A DNA stretch of 60,439 nucleotides from Gammaproteobacteria bacterium. GTDB lineage: Bacteria; Pseudomonadota; Gammaproteobacteria; SZUA-140. Under the pieces are notes generated by a model that did not search any database, was not told the origin of the DNA, and saw only the letters and a list, made by a program, of their open reading frames with translations. The stretch is from positions 1 through 60,439 of the forward strand of contig JAKISP010000022.1 in the NCBI GenBank assembly GCA_021648525.1, in the 5' to 3' direction. Positions 29,257-38,685 of this stretch are shown here, piece after piece. Numbering within the stretch: position 1 is the first letter of the stretch; every line of letters begins with the position of its first letter. A program made the position numbers and the translations under genes.

Positions 29257-29282
29257 ATTCATCCTAAGTCCGACAGACTCCT
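29257..29282. repeat. 26-bp dispersed repeat, copy B (inverted relative to copy A)
   Basis: Exact reverse complement of 13815-13840. It lies in the 47-base convergent gap between nspC and speA and overlaps the first two bases of the speA stop codon (read on the plus strand). The internal AGTC-N5-GACT dyad could form a small hairpin in both transcripts. Confidence 0.8.
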
Positions 29283-31191
29283 AGTCAGGACTAAACGGAA
29301 TCGTCGGCCTGTCCTCTTCAAGATAGGTATACCCCTTTAATCCCTCCTGGTAGAAACGCAAAAAGGCATTGGCTTCACGTGCAGTCAGGCGCCCCTCTCT
29401 ACGCGCCTCCTGCACCTGGCGTCGCATGCGGTCGATCAATACGGTTTCATGAAACTGTACGTAATCGAGCACATCTGCCACTGTTTCACCTTTGACCACC
29501 TGTTCCAGTTCGTACTTGTCACCATCCATACGAATATGAACCGCATGGGTATCACCGAAAAGGTTATGCAGGTCACCTAGAATCTCCTGGTAAGCACCGG
29601 TCAAAAACATCCCGAGTAGATAACGCTCACCCTGTTTTTCAGCATGTAGTGGCAACGTCTTTGAATGGCCACTCTCTAATGGAAAATTAAGCAGGGTACC
29701 ATCAGAATCACAGGTCACATCAACCAGTATGCCATCCTGTGTGGGCGCTTCATCCAGGCGGTGAATGGGCATCACCGGAAAGATCTGTTTAATCGCCCAC
29801 GCATCTGGCAAGGATTGAAAGACTGAAAAATTACAGAAGTAACGATCTGCCGCCTGCGTCTTTAACTCCGGCATCAACTGTTCAATCTCACTCTCATTGA
29901 GACGCTGCATAATGATGTTCACCAGATGCCAGTAAATATCATCCATCCGCGCGCGATCGGCTAACGTGGCATGCCCCAGGCTAAACAGTTTATTCATATC
30001 TTCACGCAATGAAATAGCGATATGTAACGCTTCACGCGGCGACATTTCGTCCAGTTCATTAAGCGTCTCCCACAACTGGCGAAGTTGTAAAGGGCTATGC
30101 GCAGCTGGCGCTTGCGGCGGCTGATCACTGGTACGCTTTGTGATGCCGAGTACGTCAACAATCAATACTGAGTGGTGTGCCACCAGCGCTCGGCCAGACT
30201 CTGAAATGATGTGCGGATGAGTCAGGTTTTCTTCATTACAGACCTGCTGCATCGTCCAGACAATTTCATTGGCATACTCCTGCAGGCTATAATTAATTGA
30301 GGTGATGTTGCCATCATAGTTGACCCCAAGGCCGCCACCGACATCGATAAAATTGATCGGTGCACCGAGCCTGCGCGCCTCAACAAAGTAACGCGCCGCT
30401 TCCTGCATCGCATCTTTGATACTGCTGATCTCGGGTACCTGACTGCCAATATGAAAATGCAGTAGATTTAAACAGTCTAATCGATCGGCCTCTTTGAGTT
30501 TATTAATCGCATCCAGTAACTCCGATGGCGAAAGCCCAAACTTCGACATATCACCACCCGAGCTATCCCACTTTCCCCGGCTGGTTGCCGCGAGGCGACA
30601 ACGCAGGCCAATCAACGGCTTTACCTTCAGCCGCTGTGCGGTGTTTAATATCAGTTCAAGTTCATTCGGTTTTTCAATCACGATGAAGACACGCTTACCC
30701 ATCTTCAACCCCATCAAGGCAAGTTCAATAAACTCCTGGTCTTTATAACCGTTACAGATAATCAATCCTTCGACATCTTCCAGCATCGCCAGCGTCGCAT
30801 GCAGCTCCGGTTTAGAGCCTGCTTCCAGGCCCCAGTTAAAGGCCGCACCATACTCAACAATCTCTTCCACTACCTGTCGTTGCTGGTTCACTTTAATCGG
30901 ATAGACACCGTAATATTTTCCCTGATATGCAGCCTCTTCACGCGCAATTGTAAAACGCTTATGAATCTGCTTCATGCGCTTATTAAGCAGATCAGAAAAA
31001 CGTAGTAACAACGGTGGATGCAGATTCTGCGCTGCTAATTCGTCACATAGCTCCTTAAGGTCTACACTGCTTCCATTCGAAATCGCCTCAATATTACCGG
31101 CCTCATTAACGTTAAAAAAACCATCCCCCCAACCTTTCACCTGATAGAGGTTGGCGGCATCACTCACAGACCATTGTTTATCACTCATCAT
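29281..31191 (-). CDS. speA: Biosynthetic arginine decarboxylase
   Basis: About 636 residues, usual SpeA length. PLP enzyme converting arginine to agmatine. The PLP lysine is in YYGVYPIKVNQQRQVV; HFHIGSQVPE, FIDVGGGLGVNYDG and the C-terminal ALxxxLVDVTCDSDG-like segment are conserved. The start is one of two ATGs at 31191/31188, overlapping the end of speB by about ten bases; an upstream TTG is unlikely. Downstream gene of speB-speA. Confidence 0.95.
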   Translation of the reverse strand: MMSDKQWSVSDAANLYQVKGWGDGFFNVNEAGNIEAISNGSSVDLKELCDELAAQNLHPPLLLRFSDLLNKRMKQIHKRFTIAREEAAYQGKYYGVYPIKVNQQRQVVEEIVEYGAAFNWGLEAGSKPELHATLAMLEDVEGLIICNGYKDQEFIELALMGLKMGKRVFIVIEKPNELELILNTAQRLKVKPLIGLRCRLAATSRGKWDSSGGDMSKFGLSPSELLDAINKLKEADRLDCLNLLHFHIGSQVPEISSIKDAMQEAARYFVEARRLGAPINFIDVGGGLGVNYDGNITSINYSLQEYANEIVWTMQQVCNEENLTHPHIISESGRALVAHHSVLIVDVLGITKRTSDQPPQAPAAHSPLQLRQLWETLNELDEMSPREALHIAISLREDMNKLFSLGHATLADRARMDDIYWHLVNIIMQRLNESEIEQLMPELKTQAADRYFCNFSVFQSLPDAWAIKQIFPVMPIHRLDEAPTQDGILVDVTCDSDGTLLNFPLESGHSKTLPLHAEKQGERYLLGMFLTGAYQEILGDLHNLFGDTHAVHIRMDGDKYELEQVVKGETVADVLDYVQFHETVLIDRMRRQVQEARREGRLTAREANAFLRFYQEGLKGYTYLEEDRPTIPFSPD

Positions 31192-32122
31192 CCGCCCCAA
31201 TCTGAGAACCCTGTGTTAGACGCTGGTCAAAGCCCTGAGACTTGCCCCAGTAAGAGATGCACTTCTGCACTAGCTTCGCCGCCATCATCTCAGAGACCCG
31301 GCCAGGCTCAGGCACAAGTTCTACAATATCGATATTTCGCAAATCAACCGCACGGTTAGCGGTCAGTGCCTGCAACAGATCAAGCCCCTGATGCCACGAA
31401 AGGCCACCCGGCTGTGGTGTGCCAACGCCTGTAATCAACGCGGGGTCAAAACCGTCCATATCGATACTCAACCACACCGGGCCACTCAGGGAAGCCAATT
31501 GATCAAGCAACTGCTGCCATACGCCAGGACGCTGTAGTGCGCGATCAAACCACACCGTGATGCCATCATCAGATTCAATCTGCGCCGCCTCATTCGCATG
31601 CAGTGAGCGGATACCAATCTGAATCAGCCGGTAGCCTCGCGCTCTAATACGGTACATCGGACAGGCGTGGTTATAGATCGAACCGTGGTAACGGGGGCGC
31701 AGGTCTGCGTGGGCATCGATATGCACCACCGTGCCACCCGCTGGCAGCCGTGCAAACAACATCTCGGGGGTGATGGAATGCTCACCACCCAATGCAATCA
31801 ATAGTGGTTTGGCCGGTAGTTGTTCAGCCGTCTCAAATAGACGGCGGTGAAACGCTTCTTCCGCTTCATGTTCAATCGCTTCAACCGTAGGCAGTACCGT
31901 CAGCTTCATGTGTTGCAGCGGGCACCAGGCCATGTCTTCTTCAAAAAACTCCAGCTGCTCGCTAGCCGCTAAAATCGCCTCTGGGCCATTGGCAGTACCC
32001 GCTTTATAGGTCACGGTCTGCTCGTGCGGCACCGGCAGGATCAGCACATCGGCGTCAGCAGGCGCAGCATTGGGCAGGGAGAGGAATTGCATCGGTCTTT
32101 TCATGGGGGCGAATTTTGCCAT
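31181..32122 (-). CDS. speB: Agmatinase (ureohydrolase)
   Basis: 313 residues with the manganese ligands of ureohydrolases in GGEHS, DAHADLR and SIDMDGFDP. Converts agmatine to putrescine and urea, the step after SpeA. It overlaps speA, so the two are translated together. Start at 32122 is the longest ATG; MKRPMQF seven codons later is possible. There is no clear ribosome site for either. Confidence 0.9.
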   Translation of the reverse strand: MAKFAPMKRPMQFLSLPNAAPADADVLILPVPHEQTVTYKAGTANGPEAILAASEQLEFFEEDMAWCPLQHMKLTVLPTVEAIEHEAEEAFHRRLFETAEQLPAKPLLIALGGEHSITPEMLFARLPAGGTVVHIDAHADLRPRYHGSIYNHACPMYRIRARGYRLIQIGIRSLHANEAAQIESDDGITVWFDRALQRPGVWQQLLDQLASLSGPVWLSIDMDGFDPALITGVGTPQPGGLSWHQGLDLLQALTANRAVDLRNIDIVELVPEPGRVSEMMAAKLVQKCISYWGKSQGFDQRLTQGSQIGADDE

Positions 32123-32139
32123 TATTTTACTGTTTTGGC

Positions 32140-32157
32140 ACTAAAATCGAATTTAGT
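32140..32157. promoter_or_regulatory. Short inverted repeat before speB
   Basis: ACTAAA and TTTAGT around six bases, 18-35 bases upstream of the speB start. Position suits an operator or leader hairpin, but size is small. Confidence 0.25.
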
Positions 32158-32205
32158 ACTGGCCGCATATCATTCACACCGTTTTTCACTGTACTCTATT
32201 ATGAT

Positions 32206-32943
32206 TTATCGGTTTTGAAACTCAGCATGCGTGAACACAATTCGTTCTTGCTTAGATTTAGCGTGAGCTCGACGGCAATTGACCTCCGTTTTATCAAGGT
32301 ACAGAAACCATGTTTGCAGGGCCGTAGGCGCTTTTGATTTGAATGCCGAGGGATCCAGTATGGCGTGATTAACACCCGACTGGTTATCTCGGCATGACTG
32401 GTAGGTAATCAACTTTACATCTGCCTTCCTGGCATTCAAGGCGAGTTCATGAGTCGATGCATAATCATTCGATAGCCAATCTGCTTCATCACGGTTTAGC
32501 TTCGGCTCCATTAGATTAAGGCCATTGTCGGTACTGAATACAATGGTAAATACCGTTAAGGTTTCTTCGTTCTCAGGAAAGGTGGTGCCAGGGGAATTAA
32601 GAAAAAACTGAAGACGGTGATAGGTGTATTCGGCAAGAGCAGTTCGAATATTGTCCGCGCAATAAAACACCCCTGTTTTTTCCATTGAACGTCGAAATCG
32701 AGAGCCATGCTTTTTAGGTGGTTTGTAGCGAAATGGCGTTTTGAGAAGGTAGTGAAGCCCTTCAGTGCCCTGCAAATATCCAGGTTTGTTCTCTTCAAGG
32801 ATTTCTTCAAGCAGATCATGCTCATCGATGTTATCGACCAGTTTGCGTGATGATGAGATGTGCTGATTCTCGACAACCCGCCAGGCAATGCCTGAAACTG
32901 GACGAACTTCAGATGCAAGCGCGGTTGGCGTCCACATAATCAA
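32206..32943 (-). CDS. RES-domain toxin of a type II toxin-antitoxin pair
   Basis: 245 residues. The RES fold is recognised from AWRVVE (the Arg), an E in RTALAEYTYHR and a Ser/Asp in TYQSCRDNQSG. RES toxins use or degrade NAD+, halting growth. The N-terminus overlaps the antitoxin gene by 35 bases; MWTPTAL at 32937 is an alternative start. It ends 83 bases before speB. Confidence 0.75.
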   Translation of the reverse strand: MIMWTPTALASEVRPVSGIAWRVVENQHISSSRKLVDNIDEHDLLEEILEENKPGYLQGTEGLHYLLKTPFRYKPPKKHGSRFRRSMEKTGVFYCADNIRTALAEYTYHRLQFFLNSPGTTFPENEETLTVFTIVFSTDNGLNLMEPKLNRDEADWLSNDYASTHELALNARKADVKLITYQSCRDNQSGVNHAILDPSAFKSKAPTALQTWFLYLDKTEVNCRRAHAKSKQERIVFTHAEFQNR

Positions 32944-33286
32944 CTGTCTCTACCAGACCAGTGACTGACTTGATATGTTCTCGTGGCGTGGCTTCTAGCT
33001 CGTTATTGTAAGATGACATCCAGCAACGGAGGGAGTTCTGATCACCCGCGACAATAGCGTCTAAACTCCGATATAGCCGAACGACAAGCGCGCTAAGCTC
33101 CCACTCCTTGGTCTTATCAGACAGCGTGCGATTGCCACTCTGCATTCGAGAAATAGAGGAAGGGCTTGTCCCAATTGTTTGAGCCAGATCCGCATCGCTA
33201 ATGCCGATTAATTCCGCCGCCCTGAGCAATGCCCTGGTGAGCACTGTTTCTCTATCGGGTCTGGTATCTCGCGGTGAGTCACTCAT
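32909..33286 (-). CDS. Xre/DUF2384-type antitoxin paired with the RES toxin
   Basis: About 125 residues. An N-terminal Xre-like HTH (ADLAQTIGTSPSSISRMQSG) is followed by a C-terminal DUF2384 (MbcA/ParS) region with SLDAIVAGD near the middle. It should bind the RES toxin and repress the operon. The ATG at 33286 has a good ribosome site (GAGGTGG); the longer form from 33298 is less likely. Confidence 0.8.
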   Translation of the reverse strand: MSDSPRDTRPDRETVLTRALLRAAELIGISDADLAQTIGTSPSSISRMQSGNRTLSDKTKEWELSALVVRLYRSLDAIVAGDQNSLRCWMSSYNNELEATPREHIKSVTGLVETVDYVDANRACI

Positions 33287-33379
33287 AAACCACCTCAATC
33301 CGTCAATTTCATATGAAATTATATAAGGCTATCGACTCATATGCAATTTTTCATCAGGAGTGATAAATGACACCTCAAT

Positions 33380-33435
33380 AATCTCGTTCCCACGTGACCG
33401 TAGGAAATGCCCCTGGTGCTCTGCGTGGGAATGCA
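33380..33435. repeat. 56-bp direct repeat, left copy, beside the OLD/helicase pair
   Basis: Matches 38176-38231 in 51 of 56 positions, same direction. Ends carry the short inverted repeat TTCCCACG/CGTGGGAA, so it could fold as a hairpin. It lies between the antitoxin gene and the helicase gene in a 214-base gap. Confidence 0.8.
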
Positions 33436-33500
33436 AAGTAAGCTATGTTTTGCCATGAACCGTATATTGACATTCTACCATGTGAATAACCACCGACCGG

Positions 33501-35432
33501 CTAAAGCCGGCGGCGTAGAATAACTTCATAATCGTCAAACCACCCCTTTGCTATGACCTTCTCTTTCAATACTTGAGGATCCTGAGAATAGGCTACCAAA
33601 GCAAGACTTTTTTCTGCGCGTGTGCAGGTGACATAGAAAAGCCTTCTTGTTTTATCTACTCCAGTTTCTTCTCCTTTAGATAGTTTATCTAGATCTGTTT
33701 TTGTCAGAGGCTTTACATCAAACAACTTTTCATATGAGAAAAGCCACCCCCCAGCCGCCTCATCATCCATGACCACCATAACGCGGTCAAATTCATGTCC
33801 TTTGACTCCCTGGTGTGTGTCAAACGCGCCTTTACCTGACACATATACTTTATAAGCGTCGATCTGACTAAAGGGGCTTTCTAAGAATCCCTGGATAGCG
33901 TCCAAGCTTGAATCGATTTCTTCATCGTTGCTTACTCCGCCCTTATCAAAATCAATACCTTCAAATAAAGGTGAAATTTCATCAACGATTTCAGATTTTA
34001 TTATGAAGGGAGTAAGGCTTTGGGGGATTAAAAATAAATCATGCTCAGCAACACATTGTAGAACATCGGAAAAACTAACATCAGGTTTTTCATCAATAAT
34101 ATCAATAACGGCCTGAATTGCACTCTTAAGTGAACCGAGAGGGTTATCTTTCGTTGTTAGGGATTTCAAAAAATCGGAATCAAGTAGCGGAGATTTTGCG
34201 CGGCGAAGATGTGTCATGACACCATGACTCGCACCCGATTTTTCGAGTTGGTAGAGTGGTAGCACATATTCTGAGAACAACCTCACGGCTGGCAAATCTC
34301 CACTACGTAATGCAGTACTCAGGCGCTTCGAGGCTGCCAAAGCACCAAACATTTCCGAAAAGCCCATTCTCACGGCTGCCATCATGTGTTCTAGCATGAG
34401 GTGCTTTACTTCATCACGATTATTCCAAAGAGCATCACCAGTGAGTTTTGCCATTTCCTCCCTGACTACGTGTTCAAATCCAGGCTTATCAGGCATGTTT
34501 GCTGGAGCAATAAAAAGACGAACATGTCCTTCCGGCTTCCCTTCAAGAACTTTCTGTTTTTGCTGATCGGATTCGGATCGAATGTCGTTGGCCAGCGTCA
34601 CGATGCGGCTCGGACTTCTGCGGTTCATTTTTTTGATTGGCTGCGCCCAGCGATCTGGAAGGTTCTTACCAAGATCAGCTTTCCCGTCGCCATAAATCCG
34701 TTGCATCATGTCACCAATGAGGCCAAGAGCAAAATGGCCTTGACGTTGCTCCTCGACTACAAAAAAAGCTTCAATAAGATGTTTGTTAGTATCCTGACTC
34801 TCATCGATCAGTAGAAATGGATATCGATTCACAACGATCTGCTGAAAAGAAGGCTTTGAAACTAAGAAATCAGTACAAATTTTTAAAACATCGGAATGCG
34901 ATAAAGAAGCTTTCCCAATGTTGTCGCCATTGGGATTGTATGTAAACTCTCGTCGTTTCGTGAGCCAGTGTAGGCGCTCCTTTTTGCTGGCAATGCTTCG
35001 TTGTCGGGTAATTGATGCCTGCGTACCAGAGCGTCCCTTTGCTTCTTGTTGTTCAAACTTTGCTATTTCATCAGGAATTGATCCTAGCAGCGAACTCCGG
35101 ATATCATCGTGAAAAGTTTTTATCTGAAGCCAACAGAAGCTATGAATGGTACTGATATGAAAAAGTGGATCACCCTTCACTCGATCGATGATCTCCTCGC
35201 AGGCCGCGTTGGTGTAGGTGATTACCGCAATTTTCCTACCAGTCCTTCTGAATTTCGTTCCATAAGACTTTTCAAAATCTTCAAGTCCCTTCACAAGTGA
35301 GTATGTTTTTCCTGAACCTGCGCCTGCATACAAGAAAAAAGATTTTGGTGAATCAGGGTTTAGGCACTCTTCAATCACTACATCCACTGGGTTATCAGTG
35401 CCTGGGACTCCCGTCGTAACCGAACTTACCAT
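33501..35432 (-). CDS. UvrD/Rep-type helicase, GajB-like, of a putative Gabija-type defence pair
   Basis: 643 residues, superfamily 1 helicase. Motifs are Walker A AGAGSGKT (36-43), motif II IDESQDT (209-215), motif III area GLIGDMMQRIYG (237-248), motif V THQGVKGHEFDRV (539-551) and motif VI FYVTCTRAEKS. It starts four bases after the OLD gene, so they are one operon. In Gabija, GajB helps the GajA nuclease respond to phage. At 643 residues it is longer than the GajB I recall (about 500), with an extra helical region at about 330-470 between motifs. A DNA-repair role is an alternative. Confidence 0.75.
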   Translation of the reverse strand: MVSSVTTGVPGTDNPVDVVIEECLNPDSPKSFFLYAGAGSGKTYSLVKGLEDFEKSYGTKFRRTGRKIAVITYTNAACEEIIDRVKGDPLFHISTIHSFCWLQIKTFHDDIRSSLLGSIPDEIAKFEQQEAKGRSGTQASITRQRSIASKKERLHWLTKRREFTYNPNGDNIGKASLSHSDVLKICTDFLVSKPSFQQIVVNRYPFLLIDESQDTNKHLIEAFFVVEEQRQGHFALGLIGDMMQRIYGDGKADLGKNLPDRWAQPIKKMNRRSPSRIVTLANDIRSESDQQKQKVLEGKPEGHVRLFIAPANMPDKPGFEHVVREEMAKLTGDALWNNRDEVKHLMLEHMMAAVRMGFSEMFGALAASKRLSTALRSGDLPAVRLFSEYVLPLYQLEKSGASHGVMTHLRRAKSPLLDSDFLKSLTTKDNPLGSLKSAIQAVIDIIDEKPDVSFSDVLQCVAEHDLFLIPQSLTPFIIKSEIVDEISPLFEGIDFDKGGVSNDEEIDSSLDAIQGFLESPFSQIDAYKVYVSGKGAFDTHQGVKGHEFDRVMVVMDDEAAGGWLFSYEKLFDVKPLTKTDLDKLSKGEETGVDKTRRLFYVTCTRAEKSLALVAYSQDPQVLKEKVIAKGWFDDYEVILRRRL

Positions 35433-35436
35433 CCAC

Positions 35437-37692
35437 TTACGCTCCAGAGTCAGTTAGTATTAAAGCAGGTTCTTTCAGTTTTTCCTGAAGCCATTTCAAT
35501 CCAGCCTCTATGTACGGAGGCGGGGAAAGTTCAGAACCGTCTTCAATTTCAACTAGGCAATCGATAGCGAAGGCAGCTTTTTTAGCCTTGTCGACGATTT
35601 CAAATAGTTCGATTTCAAGTCCATCAGCAGACGGTTCATTGTTAATCAACTTGGCAATTTTATTTGTTGTAGAAGAACCAGATATAACCTTGAGTGCATC
35701 AATATTTGCGTAAACCAAAGCGTCCTCAAAGGTTCTAGGTATTAATTTATCTCCGTCTTTATTTGTCGGATCAGCAACCACTTTTTGATAGGCCACATAT
35801 AGGTCATATTCATCGTTAACACATATGTAATGCTCAGGTTCATTCACGGAAAGCAAATCATCGATACTAATAAGTTTGGGATGCCATGACTTTAGCGTAG
35901 TATTGCACGTCACCTGGCCAGCATTAAGTTTTGGTTTTGCTTTCTTGTTACGGATTGTGGTTCCACCTTTCGCAGTTTGAACTTTCGTTGGCAAACATGC
36001 ATCCAGATCAGTAATGACAAGAGAGGTTAAGCCTAGCGCCTTTATTAATGGCTTGAATCTAGGGGCGTTAGAGCCGCCAAGATCAATCAGGCTAATATAA
36101 CGTCGCCACAAATCACCAAAGTGGTGACGAATGAAGTGAGGGACCAAGATACGCTCCGTTTGCCCTTCTACAAATATAGCGGCATCAGCAAAGAAAAGAT
36201 CGCAATCTGTAGCTTTGATATATCTTTTTACAAAACGCAAAGTTTTTATGTCTTCGCCAAAGACGTTAGACAAGTTAATGATAGTTGAAGTGGGCGATTG
36301 ACCTTGATTCTTAGCAGGAAGACGTCGAAAGTAGCGAAGATTTGCAAAATCCACCTCATGCGCGACATGGCTTGAATGCGTACTTACCAGCAATTGAGTC
36401 GCATAAGTATCCGAGTCTTCGAGATCTGTATGGTTGCGCAGAACACTGTAGGCCTTTTTAATAAACACCTGCTGTACTTGCGCGTGCAGATGAGCTTCTG
36501 GTTCTTCAATCATAATTAGTTGAAGTGGGGCAATGCTAACCTCTGCGGTGCTACTTGTTTTTGGCTCGACCCAATCTTGCCTAAAACGCATCAGTAGAAA
36601 AACCATTGCGATCAAATTTTGATACCCCAGCCCTGCGTAAGACTCTGGCAGATATCGCTCCTCTTGGTCGTCCTCAGGTTCAGATACTCTGTATTGAACG
36701 GCAGAACCATGGCTAAGTCCATCCAAAGATTTAAACTTTGTGTTTATAACGATACTAGGGTTGTTTATCCCAGGAATCCCAATTTCAGTTAGCTCATCAA
36801 ATACTGAGGAAAAACCAGTCTTTAAGCGTTGATCAAACGCCTTTTCAGCTTGCTGCAACGCACTAAAGGCACCAATATCATCGGCACTCACGTCATCCTT
36901 TTGATCAACATGTTGATCGTAATAGCTGCGAACATGATCTGAAAGGGTTCTGATCAACCGACCTGATTTTGCATCCTCGCTATCGGGTGATGAAGTGCCA
37001 CCAGCCGAGAAATCACGCATAGCCGGTATTTCACGTATATTTATCAACCCCTGAAAAGGACTTCCCTCTAGTTCTAGAGCATCCTCAGGCAAGGGCTGCA
37101 CGCAAGCACGACCTTTGTTATCGGGGGCTGCCAACTGTTCAGGATCTAATGAGTATGCCTTTAGCGCCAAATAGTCTGAGAGTGGCTTTTCTAGAAACTC
37201 GATCAGATTCCTGGGCGCAATAGATAATTTTTGTTCCTTTGGCGCTTCAGTCTCGATTTTTTTTGCAGCCAATCGTTCCTTAATATAATCAGCCTTAAGT
37301 AGGCCAATATCTTTAAATTCAAAACGCAATCGCACCCCAACTACACCGCCCATCCAATCGACATTTGGTATGATATGAATAATATGATGAATCTGAGTGA
37401 TTGGAACGTCAAGCCAAACATCAAGCAGGGGAAGAAGCTCATTTAAGGTATGTTGAAATTCTCCCTCACTTTCCCAATCGAGTCCCACTTGATCAATCGC
37501 CGACCAATTTCCAATAGAGATATCACGAAGTTCAATGCTTTTGGGTGAAATAAGAAATTTCCTCAATGCAATCATAGCAGATGTTTTTCCGCTATTATTC
37601 GCACCAACAAGCAGTGTTTTTTCTTTGTCAAAATCAATCCGACAGCTTTTCAGCTTTCGGAAATTTTGAATTTCAATAAAATCTACCTTCAT
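35437..37692 (-). CDS. OLD-family ATPase-TOPRIM nuclease, GajA-like
   Basis: 751 residues. An ABC-type ATPase has Walker A GANNSGKT (30-37), a signature region AGLGYQNLI (353-361), Walker B MIEEPEAHLH (394-403) and H-loop STHSSH. A C-terminal TOPRIM nuclease has the Glu in VEGQTE (508-513) and DLD (562-564). ATPase plus TOPRIM followed by a UvrD-type gene is class 2 OLD, the Gabija arrangement. It is larger than canonical GajA (about 580), with an insert at about 70-290 in the ATPase lobe and a longer C-terminal tail. Expected role: sequence-directed nicking of phage DNA when nucleotides fall. Confidence 0.75.
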   Translation of the reverse strand: MKVDFIEIQNFRKLKSCRIDFDKEKTLLVGANNSGKTSAMIALRKFLISPKSIELRDISIGNWSAIDQVGLDWESEGEFQHTLNELLPLLDVWLDVPITQIHHIIHIIPNVDWMGGVVGVRLRFEFKDIGLLKADYIKERLAAKKIETEAPKEQKLSIAPRNLIEFLEKPLSDYLALKAYSLDPEQLAAPDNKGRACVQPLPEDALELEGSPFQGLINIREIPAMRDFSAGGTSSPDSEDAKSGRLIRTLSDHVRSYYDQHVDQKDDVSADDIGAFSALQQAEKAFDQRLKTGFSSVFDELTEIGIPGINNPSIVINTKFKSLDGLSHGSAVQYRVSEPEDDQEERYLPESYAGLGYQNLIAMVFLLMRFRQDWVEPKTSSTAEVSIAPLQLIMIEEPEAHLHAQVQQVFIKKAYSVLRNHTDLEDSDTYATQLLVSTHSSHVAHEVDFANLRYFRRLPAKNQGQSPTSTIINLSNVFGEDIKTLRFVKRYIKATDCDLFFADAAIFVEGQTERILVPHFIRHHFGDLWRRYISLIDLGGSNAPRFKPLIKALGLTSLVITDLDACLPTKVQTAKGGTTIRNKKAKPKLNAGQVTCNTTLKSWHPKLISIDDLLSVNEPEHYICVNDEYDLYVAYQKVVADPTNKDGDKLIPRTFEDALVYANIDALKVISGSSTTNKIAKLINNEPSADGLEIELFEIVDKAKKAAFAIDCLVEIEDGSELSPPPYIEAGLKWLQEKLKEPALILTDSGA

Positions 37693-38308
37693 GGAATTGT
37701 GCTGCCGTTATGTTTTCGATCAATTATCGGATTATTTCGAATGTCATATTTAGGTAGAACCCAATCATTAACATCAATTCATAAAGAATCGTAAAGAAAG
37801 AGATACCCCTCCTGCCCGCTATTAAACGCTATCAAGAAATTAACGCCTCACCTCAAACATGCCATAAACAAGCATCAAGTAATAGCCAATTACTTACATA
37901 TTTATAAATGAATTAGTATGTTACCACAAGAGTGAAGAAAAAAGATGAGCCGGAGTTTTTTAGACTGGATTCCGTTTAAAAACATAACGGAATGACGGTG
38001 TGGACGCTACCTTTTTATTCAAAAAAGTGTGGTTGTATCGCTACTTCACATAAGACCAACTTTAAACCTCGCAATATCAAAGACCCGCGGACACAATACT
38101 TAATTCACCACCCGACCCAACGGCCTTCTACATCACCTCAAATCCAATAACCCATTAGAAATGAGAAAGCTCCCCAATCTCATCCCCACGTGACCGTAGA
38201 AAATGCGCCTGGTGCTCTGCCTGGGAATGCATAGACCGGTTAAAGTAAAGTGAAGTGCGAGTTACCCGGGCGGAGGATCATGAAGACCCGTACAGTCTAT
38301 TTTCAAGT
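37693..38308. other. 616-base gene-poor gap upstream of the OLD gene
   Basis: AT-rich and without a convincing ORF. It holds the right 56-bp repeat (38176-38231) and presumably the promoter of the OLD/helicase operon near 37700-37760, though no clear -35/-10 pair stood out. A short ATG frame with a good ribosome site near 38270 codes only about ten residues. Confidence 0.6.
38176..38231. repeat. 56-bp direct repeat, right copy
   Basis: Five mismatches to 33380-33435. Between the two copies lie exactly the helicase and OLD genes (about 4.7 kb). Recombination between copies would remove both and leave the neighbours intact. Confidence 0.8.
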
Positions 38309-38650
38309 CTAATCAAATTCTCCAGCGAAATAACGCTCCATCGTCATACACTGCCAGTCGGCCTGTCCCTCGCCGTCGGCCATCGACTTAATCAGCGCAA
38401 AGCGTTTAATCCGGTCGGCTGTCATTATGTTGACATAATCCGACTCGAAAAAAACAGGCATTTTACTCTCGATTGTATCCGCTAGCTTCCCCTCTTTAAT
38501 ATCAAGGGCCATGGCCTGAGGCGCGATCTCTGAATAGATCTGGCAAAGTGGGTCATACGATGAGACGGTAGTGGTACTACACGCACTAAGCAGCGAGGCC
38601 AATGTTAATAGCCAGACAGTCGAAATCCTCTTTTTAGTCGCAAAGTTCAT
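38309..38650 (-). CDS. Small lipoprotein of unknown function
   Basis: 113 residues with a lipoprotein signal: a hydrophobic stretch then LLSAC, Cys24 being the lipidated residue. The mature part contains two more cysteines. No family recognised. It follows the cytochrome c gene by 35 bases on the same strand and may be its operon partner. Confidence 0.7.
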   Translation of the reverse strand: MNFATKKRISTVWLLTLASLLSACSTTTVSSYDPLCQIYSEIAPQAMALDIKEGKLADTIESKMPVFFESDYVNIMTADRIKRFALIKSMADGEGQADWQCMTMERYFAGEFD

Positions 38651-38685
38651 ACCGAAATTTATCTGTTAATGGTTCGGAAATGTAA

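Noticed and set aside
38270-38310. Ten-codon ATG frame with a good ribosome site before the lipoprotein gene
   Set aside because: Too short to support as a gene.
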